From Candidatus Endomicrobiellum devescovinae (lineage in GTDB: Bacteria; Elusimicrobiota; Endomicrobiia; Endomicrobiales; Endomicrobiaceae), in assembly GCA_031267795.1 (NCBI GenBank), contig JAIRYK010000002.1, positions 1 to 34,785 on the forward strand: DNA of 34,785 nucleotides. The letters run 5' to 3'. The notes beneath the pieces were generated by a model. It was given only the letters and a program-made list of their open reading frames with translations, did not search any database and had not been told where the DNA came from. Position numbers and translations under genes: made by a program. Positions 1 through 8,085 of the stretch are shown piece by piece (the stretch's first letter is position 1; each line of letters opens with the position of its first letter).

Positions 1-119
1 ATGTAACGATGGAGATAGAGTTGATAATGCCAGTGGCGATGGAGCCGCAGTTGAGGTTTGCAATAAGGGAAGGTGGAAGGACTGTAGGTTCAGGCGTTGT
101 TACTGAAATTTTGGAATAA
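1..119 (+). CDS. tuf: Elongation factor Tu, C-terminal end (partial)
   Basis: The window opens inside this gene; reading from base 3 gives 38 codons and a TAA stop. The residues include [13 protein letters not shown], the near-invariant end of EF-Tu domain 3, followed by a short SGVVTEILE tail. EF-Tu delivers aminoacyl-tRNA to the ribosome as a GTP complex. The following genes rpmG, tRNA-Trp, secE and nusG are the usual bacterial neighbours of tuf, which supports the call. Nothing can be said about the GTPase domain, which lies outside the window. Confidence 0.96.
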   Translation, partial: VTMEIELIMPVAMEPQLRFAIREGGRTVGSGVVTEILE

Positions 120-122
120 TTT

Positions 123-131
123 TGATATAAT
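123..131 (+). promoter_or_regulatory. Candidate extended -10 promoter for rpmG-trnW-secE-nusG
   Basis: The sequence TGATATAAT contains a consensus TATAAT (126-131) with TG one base upstream, an extended -10 element. No good -35 box is visible 16-18 bases upstream, as is common for extended -10 promoters. It lies just after the tuf stop and could start a transcript of rpmG, tRNA-Trp, secE and nusG near base 138. The same TATAAT core recurs at several other gene starts in this window. Confidence 0.4.
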
Positions 132-176
132 CAGCAGAGCGGAGAAATGTTTTTTATTTCTTCACTCTGCTGTTTT
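132..176 (+). terminator. Hairpin terminator after tuf
   Basis: Bases 133-148 pair with 156-171 in a 16-position stem with one C-A mismatch and one G-U pair, and a short T-rich loop. TTTT at 173-176 follows. This looks like an intrinsic terminator for tuf. It directly follows a consensus -10, so it could instead be the 5' end of the next transcript. Confidence 0.6.
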
Positions 177-220
177 AGAAAATAAGTTGTTTAGCGGAAT
201 AAAGAAATTGGAGAATTTAG

Positions 221-373
221 ATGGCAGAAAGAGTTATTATAACCATGGCATGTAGCGTGTGCAAAAACAGAAATTACTATTTTGACAGAGGAAAAAAGCA
301 GGAAGGCAAGCTTGCTCTTAAAAAATTTTGTAAGAACTGTGGAAAGCGTACAGAACATAAAGAAACAAAATAA
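221..373 (+). CDS. rpmG: 50S ribosomal protein L33
   Basis: This 50-residue protein has the L33 layout. A short basic N-terminal strand is followed by CSVC (Cys11, Cys14) and CKNC (Cys37, Cys40), the four zinc-binding cysteines of the zinc-containing form of L33. The end GKRTEHKETK is typical. L33 sits near the E site of the large subunit. GGAG lies seven bases before the ATG. The position between tuf and secE, next to tRNA-Trp, is the classical arrangement. Confidence 0.96.
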   Translation: MAERVIITMACSVCKNRNYYFDRGKKQEGKLALKKFCKNCGKRTEHKETK

Positions 374-391
374 TTAAAGCGTTGTCGGATT

Positions 392-462
392 GGGGGCATA
401 AGCTAACGGTAAACTGTCGGTCTCCAAAACCGACTTTGGTGGTTCAAATCCATCTGCCCCCG
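392..462 (+). tRNA. trnW: tRNA-Trp (anticodon CCA)
   Basis: A seven-base acceptor stem pairs GGGGGCA (392-398) with TGCCCCC (455-461), followed by discriminator G462. The anticodon arm pairs 417-421 with 429-433 around the loop CTCCAAA, giving anticodon CCA at 424-426. The T loop TTCAAAT is present on a five-pair stem with one G-U pair. The 3' CCA is not encoded and must be added after transcription. A tryptophan tRNA upstream of secE is a conserved bacterial order. Confidence 0.95.
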
Positions 463-489
463 CTTTGAAAAATATACGAAGGTAAACAA

Positions 490-678
490 ATGAATTTAAT
501 TAAAACAGCTATACAATTTTTTAAGGACGCTTATTATGAGCTTACTAAGGCAACATGGCTTGGTAAAAAAGAAGTTGTAGGAACTACCGTTGTGGTAGTT
601 GTTTTTGTTATTATCATGTCTATTTTCGTAAGCATTGTTGATATGTTTTTAGGTACAATAGTAGGCGTTATATTATAA
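490..678 (+). CDS. secE: Preprotein translocase subunit SecE
   Basis: This 62-residue protein is the short, single-span form of SecE, which clamps SecY in the inner-membrane Sec translocon. An amphipathic N-terminal helix (about residues 3-20, with the typical ELTKATWLGKKE stretch) is followed by one hydrophobic span from about residue 29 to the C-terminus. E. coli SecE has two more spans; most bacteria have this form. It lies directly upstream of nusG with a 13-base gap, so the two are probably co-transcribed. Confidence 0.95.
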   Translation: MNLIKTAIQFFKDAYYELTKATWLGKKEVVGTTVVVVVFVIIMSIFVSIVDMFLGTIVGVIL

Positions 679-691
679 CCCGGAGCAGAAA

Positions 692-1222
692 ATGGCAAAC
701 CAATGGTACGTTGTCCATACATATTCAGGTCATGAAGATAAAGTTAAAAAAAGCTTGGAGATGGCTGTAGATAATTTAAATATGCGAGATGTTATTTCCA
801 AAGTTCTTGTTCCTACCGAAGAAGTTGTTGAAGTAAAGCAGAACAAGAAAAGAATAAAGAAAAGAAAGTTTTATCCGGGATATGTTTTTGTTGAAATGAC
901 TGTAAATAATACGACTTACTGGCTTATCAGGAATACAGCTGGTGTAACAGGTTTTCTGGGTGGGGTTAAACCTGCACCGATGGCACAAGATGAAGTAGAT
1001 AATCTCCTCAATACCATCGAAAACCCAGATGCTTCTAAGCCTAGACCCGCGGTATCCTTTGAAAAAGAAGAAAATGTGCGTATTGTTGAAGGACCGTTTA
1101 AACATTTTATCGGTATAGTTGAAGAAGTAAACCAAGAGAGAGGAAAGTTAAGGGTTATGGTTACAATATTTGGAAGACCTACACCTGTTGAGCTTGATTT
1201 CTTGCAGGTTGAAAAGATCTAA
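692..1222 (+). CDS. nusG: Transcription termination/antitermination factor NusG
   Basis: At 176 residues this is a normal-length NusG. The N-terminal NGN domain starts with WYVVHTYSGHEDKV, and its RNA-polymerase-binding part includes FYPGYVFVEM and the GVTGFLGG stretch. The C-terminal KOW domain (about residues 120-176) contains VRIVEGPFKHFIGIVEEV, which contacts Rho or ribosomal protein S10. NusG suppresses or enforces pausing and couples transcription to translation. It follows secE and precedes rplK, as in most bacteria. CGGAG lies upstream of the ATG. Confidence 0.97.
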   Translation: MANQWYVVHTYSGHEDKVKKSLEMAVDNLNMRDVISKVLVPTEEVVEVKQNKKRIKKRKFYPGYVFVEMTVNNTTYWLIRNTAGVTGFLGGVKPAPMAQDEVDNLLNTIENPDASKPRPAVSFEKEENVRIVEGPFKHFIGIVEEVNQERGKLRVMVTIFGRPTPVELDFLQVEKI

Positions 1223-1232
1223 AAAATGTTGT

Positions 1233-1274
1233 AATACTAAACAGTATTTAGTAATACTGTTTTTAGTATTTTAT
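1233..1274 (+). terminator. A+T-rich hairpin between nusG and rplK
   Basis: Bases 1233-1248 pair with 1253-1270 around a TAGT loop. The only interruption is a two-base bulge in the 3' arm. The 3' arm contains TTTTT and ends in T-rich sequence. It could be a weak intrinsic terminator or attenuator separating nusG from the ribosomal protein genes, or a processing site. Confidence 0.5.
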
Positions 1275-1311
1275 AGAATAGATTAAATGAAATAGATAGG
1301 AGCAATACTAA

Positions 1312-1746
1312 ATGGCGCCAAAAAAAGTAAAAGCAATTATTAAATTACAGATTCCTGCAGGATCAGCTAATCCAGCTCCTCCAGTAGGTACTGCCCTTGG
1401 TCCTCAAGGTGTAAATATTATGGATTTTTGTAAACAGTTTAATGAAAAAACAAAAAATATGGAAAAAGGCATGGCAATACCTGTTGTTATGACTGTTTTT
1501 GAGGATAGATCTTTTACATTTATAACAAAAGTGTCTCCAGTGTCTGCATTGATTAAAAAAGCAGCTAAAGTTGCAAAAGCTTCTGGAGTGCCTAATAGAA
1601 ACAAAGTAGGTAAAATAACATCAGCTCAAGTTGAAGAAATAGCAAAACAAAAAATGCCTGATTTGAATGCTAATGGAGATCTTGGCGCAGCAAAGCGCAT
1701 GGTTGAGGGAACTGCAAGAAGCATGGGAATTGACGTAGTAAAATAA
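1312..1746 (+). CDS. rplK: 50S ribosomal protein L11
   Basis: This 144-residue protein matches L11 throughout. The N-terminal domain has [20 protein letters not shown] and [16 protein letters not shown], the proline-rich region contacted by thiostrepton-type antibiotics and GTPase factors. The C-terminal RNA-binding domain (about residues 75-144) binds the GTPase-associated region of 23S rRNA. AGGAG lies upstream of the ATG. It forms a pair with rplA, 56 bases downstream. Confidence 0.98.
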   Translation: MAPKKVKAIIKLQIPAGSANPAPPVGTALGPQGVNIMDFCKQFNEKTKNMEKGMAIPVVMTVFEDRSFTFITKVSPVSALIKKAAKVAKASGVPNRNKVGKITSAQVEEIAKQKMPDLNANGDLGAAKRMVEGTARSMGIDVVK

Positions 1747-1760
1747 TATAATTTAGAAGT

Positions 1761-1792
1761 TGTGGGAGTCGGATTTCCGACATTTAACCACA
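1761..1792 (+). promoter_or_regulatory. Ribosomal protein L1 binding site (autoregulatory operator)
   Basis: TGTGG (1761-1765) pairs with CCACA (1788-1792), and TCGG (1769-1772) pairs with CCGA (1777-1780). The asymmetric internal loop carries GAG on the 5' side and ATTTAA on the 3' side. From memory, GTGGGAG opposite a TAACCAC-type strand resembles the L1-arm base of 23S rRNA, the motif L1 also binds on its own mRNA. It ends ten bases before the rplA start and overlaps the approach to its ribosome binding site, so L1 binding should repress translation. The assignment is by resemblance only. Confidence 0.75.
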
Positions 1793-1802
1793 GGGAGAGA
1801 AA

Positions 1803-2480
1803 ATGGGAAAAAGATTAAATGAAACGGCTAAATTAGTAGATAAAAGCAAGATTTATATTCTTGACGAGGCAGTTTCTCTCGTAAAAGAAACTGCAAAAGC
1901 AAAATTTGACGAGACTATTGAAGTTCATGTCAGATTGGGTATAGATCCTAAGCAGAGCGATCAAATAGTTAGAGGCACTGTCTCTTTACCTCATGGTATA
2001 GGAAAGACTAGAAAAGTTGCAGTTTTAGCAAAAGGTGAAAAGCAGAAAGAAGCTGAAAATGCAGGGGCTGATATTATAGGTTCTGACAATTTAATTGAAA
2101 GCATATCAAAGGGTAGTCTTGATTTTGATGTCTTGGTTGCTACTCCTGATATTATGAAGGATTTAAGCAAAGTTGCTAAAATTTTAGGACCTAAAGGTCT
2201 TATGCCAAATCCTAAGTCAGGAACAGTAACTTTTGACATAGGAGCAACTGTAAAGGAACTTAAAAAAGGAAGAGTTGAATATAAGAATGATTCTTTTGGC
2301 ATAATTCATGTGCCTGTAGGAAAAGCTTCTTTTGAGAAAGGAAAGCTTGTTGACAATATAAAAGCTTTAGTTGAAGCTGTATTGAAAGCCAAGCCTTCAA
2401 GTTCAAAAGGTCAGTACATAAAAAGTATTTCTATATCTTCAACGATGGGACCTGGAATTTATGTTGAGCAAAAGATGTAA
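1803..2480 (+). CDS. rplA: 50S ribosomal protein L1
   Basis: This 225-residue protein is a standard bacterial L1. It carries the VRLGIDPKQSDQIVRGTVSLPHGIG region, and LGPKGLMPNPKSGTVT in the middle, the most conserved part of the family. The C-terminus ends with SISISSTMGPGIYVE. L1 binds the mobile stalk of 23S rRNA near the E site and represses its own operon. The upstream GGGAG ribosome binding site abuts a probable L1 operator. Unusually, the stalk genes rplJ and rplL do not follow; a terminator and rimP do. Confidence 0.98.
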   Translation: MGKRLNETAKLVDKSKIYILDEAVSLVKETAKAKFDETIEVHVRLGIDPKQSDQIVRGTVSLPHGIGKTRKVAVLAKGEKQKEAENAGADIIGSDNLIESISKGSLDFDVLVATPDIMKDLSKVAKILGPKGLMPNPKSGTVTFDIGATVKELKKGRVEYKNDSFGIIHVPVGKASFEKGKLVDNIKALVEAVLKAKPSSSKGQYIKSISISSTMGPGIYVEQKM

Positions 2481-2510
2481 AGTTGCTTTTTAATATAATT
2501 TGCGATATCT

Positions 2511-2537
2511 AAAAGGCGGCTGTGATAGCCGTCTTTT
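2511..2537 (+). terminator. Intrinsic terminator after rplA
   Basis: AAAAGGCGGCT (2511-2521) pairs with AGCCGTCTTTT (2527-2537) in an 11-pair stem with one G-U pair and a five-base loop. The 3' arm ends in TTTT. It closes the rplK-rplA unit. It overlaps a GTG at 2522 that would be an upstream start for rimP, which argues against that start. Confidence 0.85.
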
Positions 2538-2563
2538 ACTTTTGTAAGGATATGATTATTAAA

Positions 2564-3019
2564 ATGACTAAAGCCAAAGAAATAGAAAGTTTACTTGAAC
2601 CTGTAGCAATCAAAGAAGGTTACGAATTAGTAGATGTTCAATATGCTAAAGAAAACGGTGATTGGGTTGCAAGAATTTTTATTGATAAAGACGGCGGTGT
2701 AACAATGAGCGACTGTGAAAAAATGAGTATGCTTTTTGGCGCAGTTTTAGACGAGACTATCATATTAAAAGATTCTTATGTTTTGGAAATATCTTCTCCC
2801 GGACTTAACAGAGTTTTAAAAAAAGAAGAAAGTTTTAAACGTTTTATAGGCTCAAAAATAAGACTTCAAACTGTAGAACCGATTAACAATCAGAAGAATT
2901 TTTTGGGAAATCTTTTGGATTGTAAAGATGGAAAAATAAAAATTGACGATGTTAGTAACGGAATTTTTGAAATAAATTTTTTAGATATAAAGAAAGCTAA
3001 TGTAGAAACTGAATTTTAG
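2564..3019 (+). CDS. rimP: Ribosome maturation factor RimP
   Basis: With the ATG at 2564 this is 151 residues, the usual RimP length. The N-terminal domain contains ELVDVQYAKENGDWVARIFIDKDGGVT and the conserved YVLEISSPGLNRVL; the C-terminal SH3-like domain follows. RimP binds pre-30S particles and helps form the central pseudoknot of 16S rRNA. Candidate starts at 2522 (GTG) and 2552 (ATG) were passed over. The first lies in the terminator stem, and the second has AAGGA too close to it. The Shine-Dalgarno spacing for 2564 (13 bases) is rather long, so 2552 remains possible. It heads the rimP-nusA-infB-rbfA cluster. Confidence 0.92.
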   Translation: MTKAKEIESLLEPVAIKEGYELVDVQYAKENGDWVARIFIDKDGGVTMSDCEKMSMLFGAVLDETIILKDSYVLEISSPGLNRVLKKEESFKRFIGSKIRLQTVEPINNQKNFLGNLLDCKDGKIKIDDVSNGIFEINFLDIKKANVETEF

Positions 3020-3028
3020 GAGGGAGAA

Positions 3029-4285
3029 ATGTCAGAAAAGGGCGAACTCTTGATGGCTCTTGAACAAATTGAGAAGGATAAGAAAATTAAGAAAGAAGAC
3101 ATTTTGGTTGTTATAGAAAATGCTCTTGTTTCGGCATATAAAAAGCACGTTGGCAAAAACGTAAATGTTGAAGCTAAAGTAAATCCAGATACGGGTGAAA
3201 TGACAGCAAGCGTCGTAAAAGTTGCAGTAAAAGACATAGCTAACCCTTTATTGGAAGTATCTCTTAAAGATGCAAGAAAAATAAACAAAGAAATAGAAGT
3301 AGGCGAGGAAGTAAGAATCCCATTGGATACTCAGGATTTTTCTCGTATAGCTGCTCAGACGGCAAAGCAGGTTATTGTTCAAAAAATTAGAGAATCTGAA
3401 AGATGGTCTTTGTTTGAAGAAATGAAAGAAAAAGTAGGTCAAATAGTAAGTGGAGTTGTATATCGCATAGCAGGAAGAAACCTTATAGTTGATTTGGGAA
3501 AGACTGAAGCAATTCTTCCCGGTAGCGAGCAAGTTTTTAAGGAAAAGTTTAACATAGGTCAACACATAAAAGCTGTTATAATAAAAGTTGAGAAAAGCTC
3601 AAAGGGATCAGGAATTGTTTTATCTCGTGCAAGTTCTGAGCTTGTAAAGAGATTATTTGAGCTTGAAGTTCCAGAAATTTACGAAAAAGTTGTTGAGATT
3701 GTAAATGCCGTAAGAGATCCGGGAATGAGAACTAAAGTAGCAGTTTTATCGCATAATCCTAAAGTTGACCCTGTAGGAGCTTGTGTTGGCATAAAAGGCG
3801 CCAGAATAAAACCAATTATAGATGAATTAAGAGGGGAGAGAATAGATTTAGTTCCCTATTCTGTGGATCCTGTTAAATACATAGCAGGATCATTATCGCC
3901 AGCAAAAGTTATTTCTGTAAGCATTATTTCCGAAAATGAAAAGAAAGCCGAAGTCTTAGTAAGCGATGATATGCTTTCTTTGGCTATAGGTAAAAATGGG
4001 CATAATGTTAGACTTGCGGCAAAACTTACTGGTTGGCATATAGACGTAAAATCTGAAAAGCAGAAAAAAGAAGAAATTGATGCTAAAATAGAACAACATA
4101 CCGAAAATCTTTCCGAGCTTGAAGGGCTTAGCGAAAAAACTATAGAAACGCTTGTAAATTCAGGATTTACAAATATAGAAAAGCTTTCCTCACTGAATAC
4201 AGAAGATCTAACGACTTTGCCCGGTATCGGCGAAAAAACTGCTGAAAAAATTATAGAAGCAGCAAAGAAAAGTTTGGCTAAATAA
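3029..4285 (+). CDS. nusA: Transcription termination/antitermination factor NusA
   Basis: This 418-residue protein has the NusA order: an N-terminal RNA-polymerase-binding domain, an S1 domain (about 135-200) and two KH domains. KH1 contains VGACVGIKGARIKPIIDEL and KH2 contains LAIGKNGHNVRLAAKLTGW. A single C-terminal helix-hairpin-helix repeat (about 370-415, with LPGIGEKTAEKI) follows. NusA modulates pausing, termination and rRNA antitermination. E. coli NusA is longer, with two C-terminal acidic repeats; one repeat here is a shorter version. GGAGGG lies in front of the ATG. It starts nine bases after rimP and precedes infB, the canonical operon order. Confidence 0.97.
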   Translation: MSEKGELLMALEQIEKDKKIKKEDILVVIENALVSAYKKHVGKNVNVEAKVNPDTGEMTASVVKVAVKDIANPLLEVSLKDARKINKEIEVGEEVRIPLDTQDFSRIAAQTAKQVIVQKIRESERWSLFEEMKEKVGQIVSGVVYRIAGRNLIVDLGKTEAILPGSEQVFKEKFNIGQHIKAVIIKVEKSSKGSGIVLSRASSELVKRLFELEVPEIYEKVVEIVNAVRDPGMRTKVAVLSHNPKVDPVGACVGIKGARIKPIIDELRGERIDLVPYSVDPVKYIAGSLSPAKVISVSIISENEKKAEVLVSDDMLSLAIGKNGHNVRLAAKLTGWHIDVKSEKQKKEEIDAKIEQHTENLSELEGLSEKTIETLVNSGFTNIEKLSSLNTEDLTTLPGIGEKTAEKIIEAAKKSLAK

Positions 4286-4338
4286 GCTTTTAATTAACAA
4301 GCTAACGTCCGATCAATAAATGAGCATGGGAGCATATT

Positions 4339-6618
4339 ATGCCTATAAAACAAAAAGATAGTAAAGAGAAAGTTATAAAAAAGAAAACAGTTTCTGCGGA
4401 GTCAAAAACCAAAGATGCTTCCGCAAAAAAGACTATAAAGAAAAGTGCCGCAACAACAGCTAAAAAGACAGTTAAAGCTAAAACTTCTGCAAAAAAGACA
4501 GAATCAAAAACCGAAAGTAAAACTGCTAAAACAAAAATAACAAAATCTTCAACAGCTAAAAAGAAAACTGTAAAAAAAACAGTTTTACATGAAAAAAAAC
4601 AAGTTGAACAAAATACAGCAGCTAAAATTGTTGAAAAAAGAGAAGATGAACTTATAAAAGATGCTCCGAAAAAAGAAGAATCAGAAAAGATTAAAGAATC
4701 GGCAGTTAAACAGGATACAGATGAGCAGAATAAGAGAAATGATTCTGTTGTTAACAATGTAAAAGTTGAAGCTACAAATAAATATGAACAAAAAACTGAT
4801 GAACAGAAAGCTTCTATTCCAGTAAAAACTAAAGAAGTTAAGCCTGAGGTAGCAGCGACAGAATATAAAGATGTAATTTTAATAAACGAACTTATAACTG
4901 TAAGAGAACTTGCCGATAAGATGAGACTTAGATCGGGTGATGTTTTAAAGAAACTTCTGTCAATGGGAAGTCTTGCCACAATAAATCAGAGACTGGATGT
5001 AGATACTGCCACTCTTTTAGCAAATGAATTTGGTTATGATGTTAAAATGGAATCCATTTATTCGGAAGAGAAAATTGGAGCTGCCGATCAGAATGAAGAT
5101 CCATCTAAATTAAAACCTCGTTCGCCTATTGTTACAATTATGGGGCACGTGGACCACGGCAAAACGTCGCTTTTAGATGCTATAAGAAGCAGTAATATTG
5201 CAGGCGGCGAGCATGGCGGAATAACTCAGCATATAGGTGCGTACAAAGTGCAAGTTTCAGGAGGCGGTTATATAACATTTTTAGATACTCCGGGACACGA
5301 AGCTTTTACAGCTATGCGTTCAAGGGGATCGCAAGTTACTGACATAGTTGTGCTTGTCGTTTCAGCTACTGACGGAGTTATGCCTCAGACTGTTGAGTCC
5401 ATAAACCATGCTAAAGCTGCAAACGTTCCTATAATTGTTGCAGTAAACAAAATAGATATGCCTGCTGCTGATCCTCAGAAAATAAGGCAAGAGTTAAGTA
5501 ATTATGGACTTATTCCCGAAGAGTGGGGTGGCGATACTATAATGGTTGATATTTCTGCCAAGCAGAAAACGAATATAAATTCATTGTTAGAAATGATTTT
5601 GCTCAAAGCTGAAATGATGGAGCTTAAAGCAAATCCTGATAGAAATGCAGAAGGTATAGTTATAGAAGCAAGGCTTGACTCTAAGAAGGGGGCAGTCGCT
5701 ACTTTATTGATTCAAACTGGAACTTTAAAAATTGGCGATAATATTGTAGTTGGAACAACATATGGAAAAATCAGAGCTTTGGCTGACGAGCATGGTAAAA
5801 GATTTAGCTCTGCGGGACCAAGCACTCCAGTGAGCGTTTTAGGTATAAACGAGCCTCCTCAGGCTGGCGATAAGTTTGTGGTAGTTGAACACGAATCTAA
5901 AGCTAGGGAAATTGCTCAGTCTAGAAAAGAAAAAGTTAAAGAAGCTTCGTTGAAGCCTGTGCATCATTTGTCGCTTGCAGATATCAGCGCAGTAAAGGCA
6001 AAAGATTTAAGAATAATACTTAAAGCTGATGTTCAAGGATCTTTAGGAGCTTTAAGTGATGCATTGGAGAGGCTTTCTACTTCTGAGATTAGTTTAAAGA
6101 TAATACATAGAGATGCTGGAGCTATTACTGAGTCAGACGTTGCTTTAGCAGTAGCATCAGACGCTTTAATATTAGGATTTAACTTGCGTCCTGACAGCGC
6201 TGTTGAAAGGCTTGCCGAAACAGAGAAAGTAAGCATAAATGTCTATAGAATAATTTACGATTTAATTGCTGATGTCAAGTCTGCTATGGAAGGCTTGCTT
6301 GATCCTGACATGAAAGAAAAAATACTTGGTAAAGCTGTAGTAAAACAAGTATTTAAAATTTCAACTTTTGGAACCATTTCCGGCTGTTCGGTAATAGATG
6401 GAAAAATTCAAAGAGGTGCTAAAGTAAGGCTTTTAAGAGATAATGTAATTATTTTTGAAGGAAATATTTCTTCTCTAAAAAGATTTAAAGATGATGTTAA
6501 AGAAGTTGAGAAGGGTTATGAGTGTGGTATAGGTCTTGAGAATTTTTCAGATGTTAAATCAGGCGATGTGATGGAAAGCTTTATTACAGAAAAAGTTGCC
6601 AGAAAGTTAGAAAACTAA
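4339..6618 (+). CDS. infB: Translation initiation factor IF-2
   Basis: This 759-residue protein starts with a Lys/Ala/Thr/Glu-rich, probably disordered linker (about residues 1-170), followed by the IF2-N domain (around [21 protein letters not shown]). The GTPase domain has G1 GHVDHGKT (269-276), G3 DTPGH (316-320) and G4 NKID (370-373). Domains II, III and the C-terminal fMet-tRNA-binding domain follow. IF-2 brings initiator tRNA to the 30S subunit and promotes 70S joining. GGGAG lies upstream of the ATG. The low-complexity N-terminus creates a long antisense open frame at 4302-4979, which is not a gene. Confidence 0.97.
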   Translation: MPIKQKDSKEKVIKKKTVSAESKTKDASAKKTIKKSAATTAKKTVKAKTSAKKTESKTESKTAKTKITKSSTAKKKTVKKTVLHEKKQVEQNTAAKIVEKREDELIKDAPKKEESEKIKESAVKQDTDEQNKRNDSVVNNVKVEATNKYEQKTDEQKASIPVKTKEVKPEVAATEYKDVILINELITVRELADKMRLRSGDVLKKLLSMGSLATINQRLDVDTATLLANEFGYDVKMESIYSEEKIGAADQNEDPSKLKPRSPIVTIMGHVDHGKTSLLDAIRSSNIAGGEHGGITQHIGAYKVQVSGGGYITFLDTPGHEAFTAMRSRGSQVTDIVVLVVSATDGVMPQTVESINHAKAANVPIIVAVNKIDMPAADPQKIRQELSNYGLIPEEWGGDTIMVDISAKQKTNINSLLEMILLKAEMMELKANPDRNAEGIVIEARLDSKKGAVATLLIQTGTLKIGDNIVVGTTYGKIRALADEHGKRFSSAGPSTPVSVLGINEPPQAGDKFVVVEHESKAREIAQSRKEKVKEASLKPVHHLSLADISAVKAKDLRIILKADVQGSLGALSDALERLSTSEISLKIIHRDAGAITESDVALAVASDALILGFNLRPDSAVERLAETEKVSINVYRIIYDLIADVKSAMEGLLDPDMKEKILGKAVVKQVFKISTFGTISGCSVIDGKIQRGAKVRLLRDNVIIFEGNISSLKRFKDDVKEVEKGYECGIGLENFSDVKSGDVMESFITEKVARKLEN

Positions 6619-6677
6619 TTATATTATCTCCATAATTGATAAAATTCAAATAGAGAGGACAAGGTAAAGGAAAACAT

Positions 6678-7028
6678 ATGCCGTTATCGTATAAAAGATC
6701 TGTCAGAGTGGGGGAGCTTATACAACAAACAGTTTCTGAGATTATTAGAGAAATAAGAGATCTAGATTCTGGGCTAGTTACTATTATGGGTGTCAAACTT
6801 AGTGACGATTTATTGAGTTGTAGAATTTACTACTCTGTTTTTGGATCCGATGAAGGTAAGAAAAAAGTCGGCATAGCCTTAAAGAGAAACACTAAAGAAA
6901 TCAGACGTCAGATTGCAATACGTTTAAATTTAAGACGAACACCCGAGATTGTTTTTGTCTATGATGACACTAATGAGAATGCTGATAAAGTGTTTAGCTT
7001 GTTAAAAAAAATAGAAGAAGAGAAATAA
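6678..7028 (+). CDS. rbfA: Ribosome-binding factor A
   Basis: This 116-residue protein starts with YKRSVRVGELIQQTVSEIIREIRD, the typical N-terminal helix of RbfA. A KH-like fold follows, with LRRTPEIVFVYDDTNENADKVFSLL near the end. RbfA binds the immature 30S subunit near the 16S 5' helix and is needed for cold adaptation and maturation. It lies 59 bases after infB, its usual neighbour, and precedes an nrnA-type gene. Confidence 0.95.
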   Translation: MPLSYKRSVRVGELIQQTVSEIIREIRDLDSGLVTIMGVKLSDDLLSCRIYYSVFGSDEGKKKVGIALKRNTKEIRRQIAIRLNLRRTPEIVFVYDDTNENADKVFSLLKKIEEEK

Positions 7029-7086
7029 TGTTTATAAGGAATATTATTCTTAATTTTATTCTTTTGTCTCGGAGGTTTAACTAACA

Positions 7087-8073
7087 ATGAATCTTTCTAA
7101 AAGCGATATCAATAAAATCTCAGAAATTTCAAAAATAATCAAACAATCAAAAACATTTTTCATAGCAGGGCATATAAAACCTGACGGAGACAGCATAGGT
7201 TCGGCTTTAGCTCTGGCGTCTGTTTTAAATAGAAGAGGCAAAAAAGCCTGTGTTTACAGCGTTGACGAAATACCAAAATTTGTCAAATTTTTGAAAGGGT
7301 CAAATAAAATAAAAAAAGCTGTAAAAAAAACTGATAAGTTTGACTGTGCAATAATTTTAGAGTCAGTTAATTTCTCAAGAACGGGTGGTATTATAACGCC
7401 TTCTCAGACAAAAAAAATAATAAACATAGACCACCATTTGACTTATACGGACTTTGGCAACGTAAATTATATTGTTCCTTCATCATCTTCAACGGCAGAA
7501 TTAGTCTTAAATATTTTTGAATATATGAAGATAAAACTTTTAAAACATGAAGCTGAGTGTTTATATACAGGGATTATTACAGACACAGGACGTTTTCAGC
7601 AAGTAAATACAACGCCTAATTCTCATATTGCCAGTGCAAAACTTATGGAGTGCGGGGTAGATGTAAATAAAGTTTACAAAGAAATTTATGAAAAAGGATC
7701 AATAAACGCATTGAAGCTTCAAGGGTTGGCTCTTTACGGCATAAAAACAATCTTGAACAACAAAGTCTCTTATATACTTTTGACCAAAGATATATTTAAA
7801 AAAACTAGTACTTCAGAAGGAGATTCCGAAGGCGTTGTAAATTATACCCTTAGAATAGATGGGGTTATAGTTGGTTGTGTTTTTAAAGAAGTTGACGGAA
7901 AAACAACTAAAGTGAGTTTCCGCTCAATAAGAAATTTTGATTTGTTGAAAGTTGTTCGTGAATTTGGCGGCGGTGGGCACAAGAATGCAGCAGGTTGCAC
8001 TATAAATGCCGGAATTAAAGAAGCGGTAAAGATCGTTGAGGACGTTTTGAGAAAAAAATTAAAAATAAAATAA
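7087..8073 (+). CDS. nrnA: DHH-family oligoribonuclease / pAp phosphatase (NrnA-like)
   Basis: This 328-residue protein has the DHH/DHHA1 layout. Metal-binding motifs are PDGD (32-35), an Asp in CAIILES near 86, and IDHH (DHH 115-117). The C-terminal DHHA1 substrate-binding motif GGGGHKNAAG starts at 294. NrnA enzymes degrade nanoRNA and dephosphorylate 3'-phosphoadenosine 5'-phosphate. Its place between rbfA and truB is the usual one for this family. GGAGG lies ten bases before the ATG. The exact substrate cannot be read from sequence; the family is clear. Confidence 0.9.
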   Translation: MNLSKSDINKISEISKIIKQSKTFFIAGHIKPDGDSIGSALALASVLNRRGKKACVYSVDEIPKFVKFLKGSNKIKKAVKKTDKFDCAIILESVNFSRTGGIITPSQTKKIINIDHHLTYTDFGNVNYIVPSSSSTAELVLNIFEYMKIKLLKHEAECLYTGIITDTGRFQQVNTTPNSHIASAKLMECGVDVNKVYKEIYEKGSINALKLQGLALYGIKTILNNKVSYILLTKDIFKKTSTSEGDSEGVVNYTLRIDGVIVGCVFKEVDGKTTKVSFRSIRNFDLLKVVREFGGGGHKNAAGCTINAGIKEAVKIVEDVLRKKLKIK

Positions 8074-8085
8074 AATAATTTAGAT

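Noticed and set aside
776-1135. 119-codon open frame on the - strand inside nusG
   Set aside because: Shadow of nusG, which is clearly coding on the + strand.
2522-2563. Upstream extension of rimP from a GTG
   Set aside because: The extension lies in the terminator hairpin of rplA and has no RimP-like residues; the family start fits 2564.
4302-4979. 225-codon open frame on the - strand
   Set aside because: It is antisense to the low-complexity Lys/Ala/Thr-rich N-terminus of infB; its Ser/Phe/Val-rich composition is what that strand gives when read backwards. No ribosome binding site or family features.
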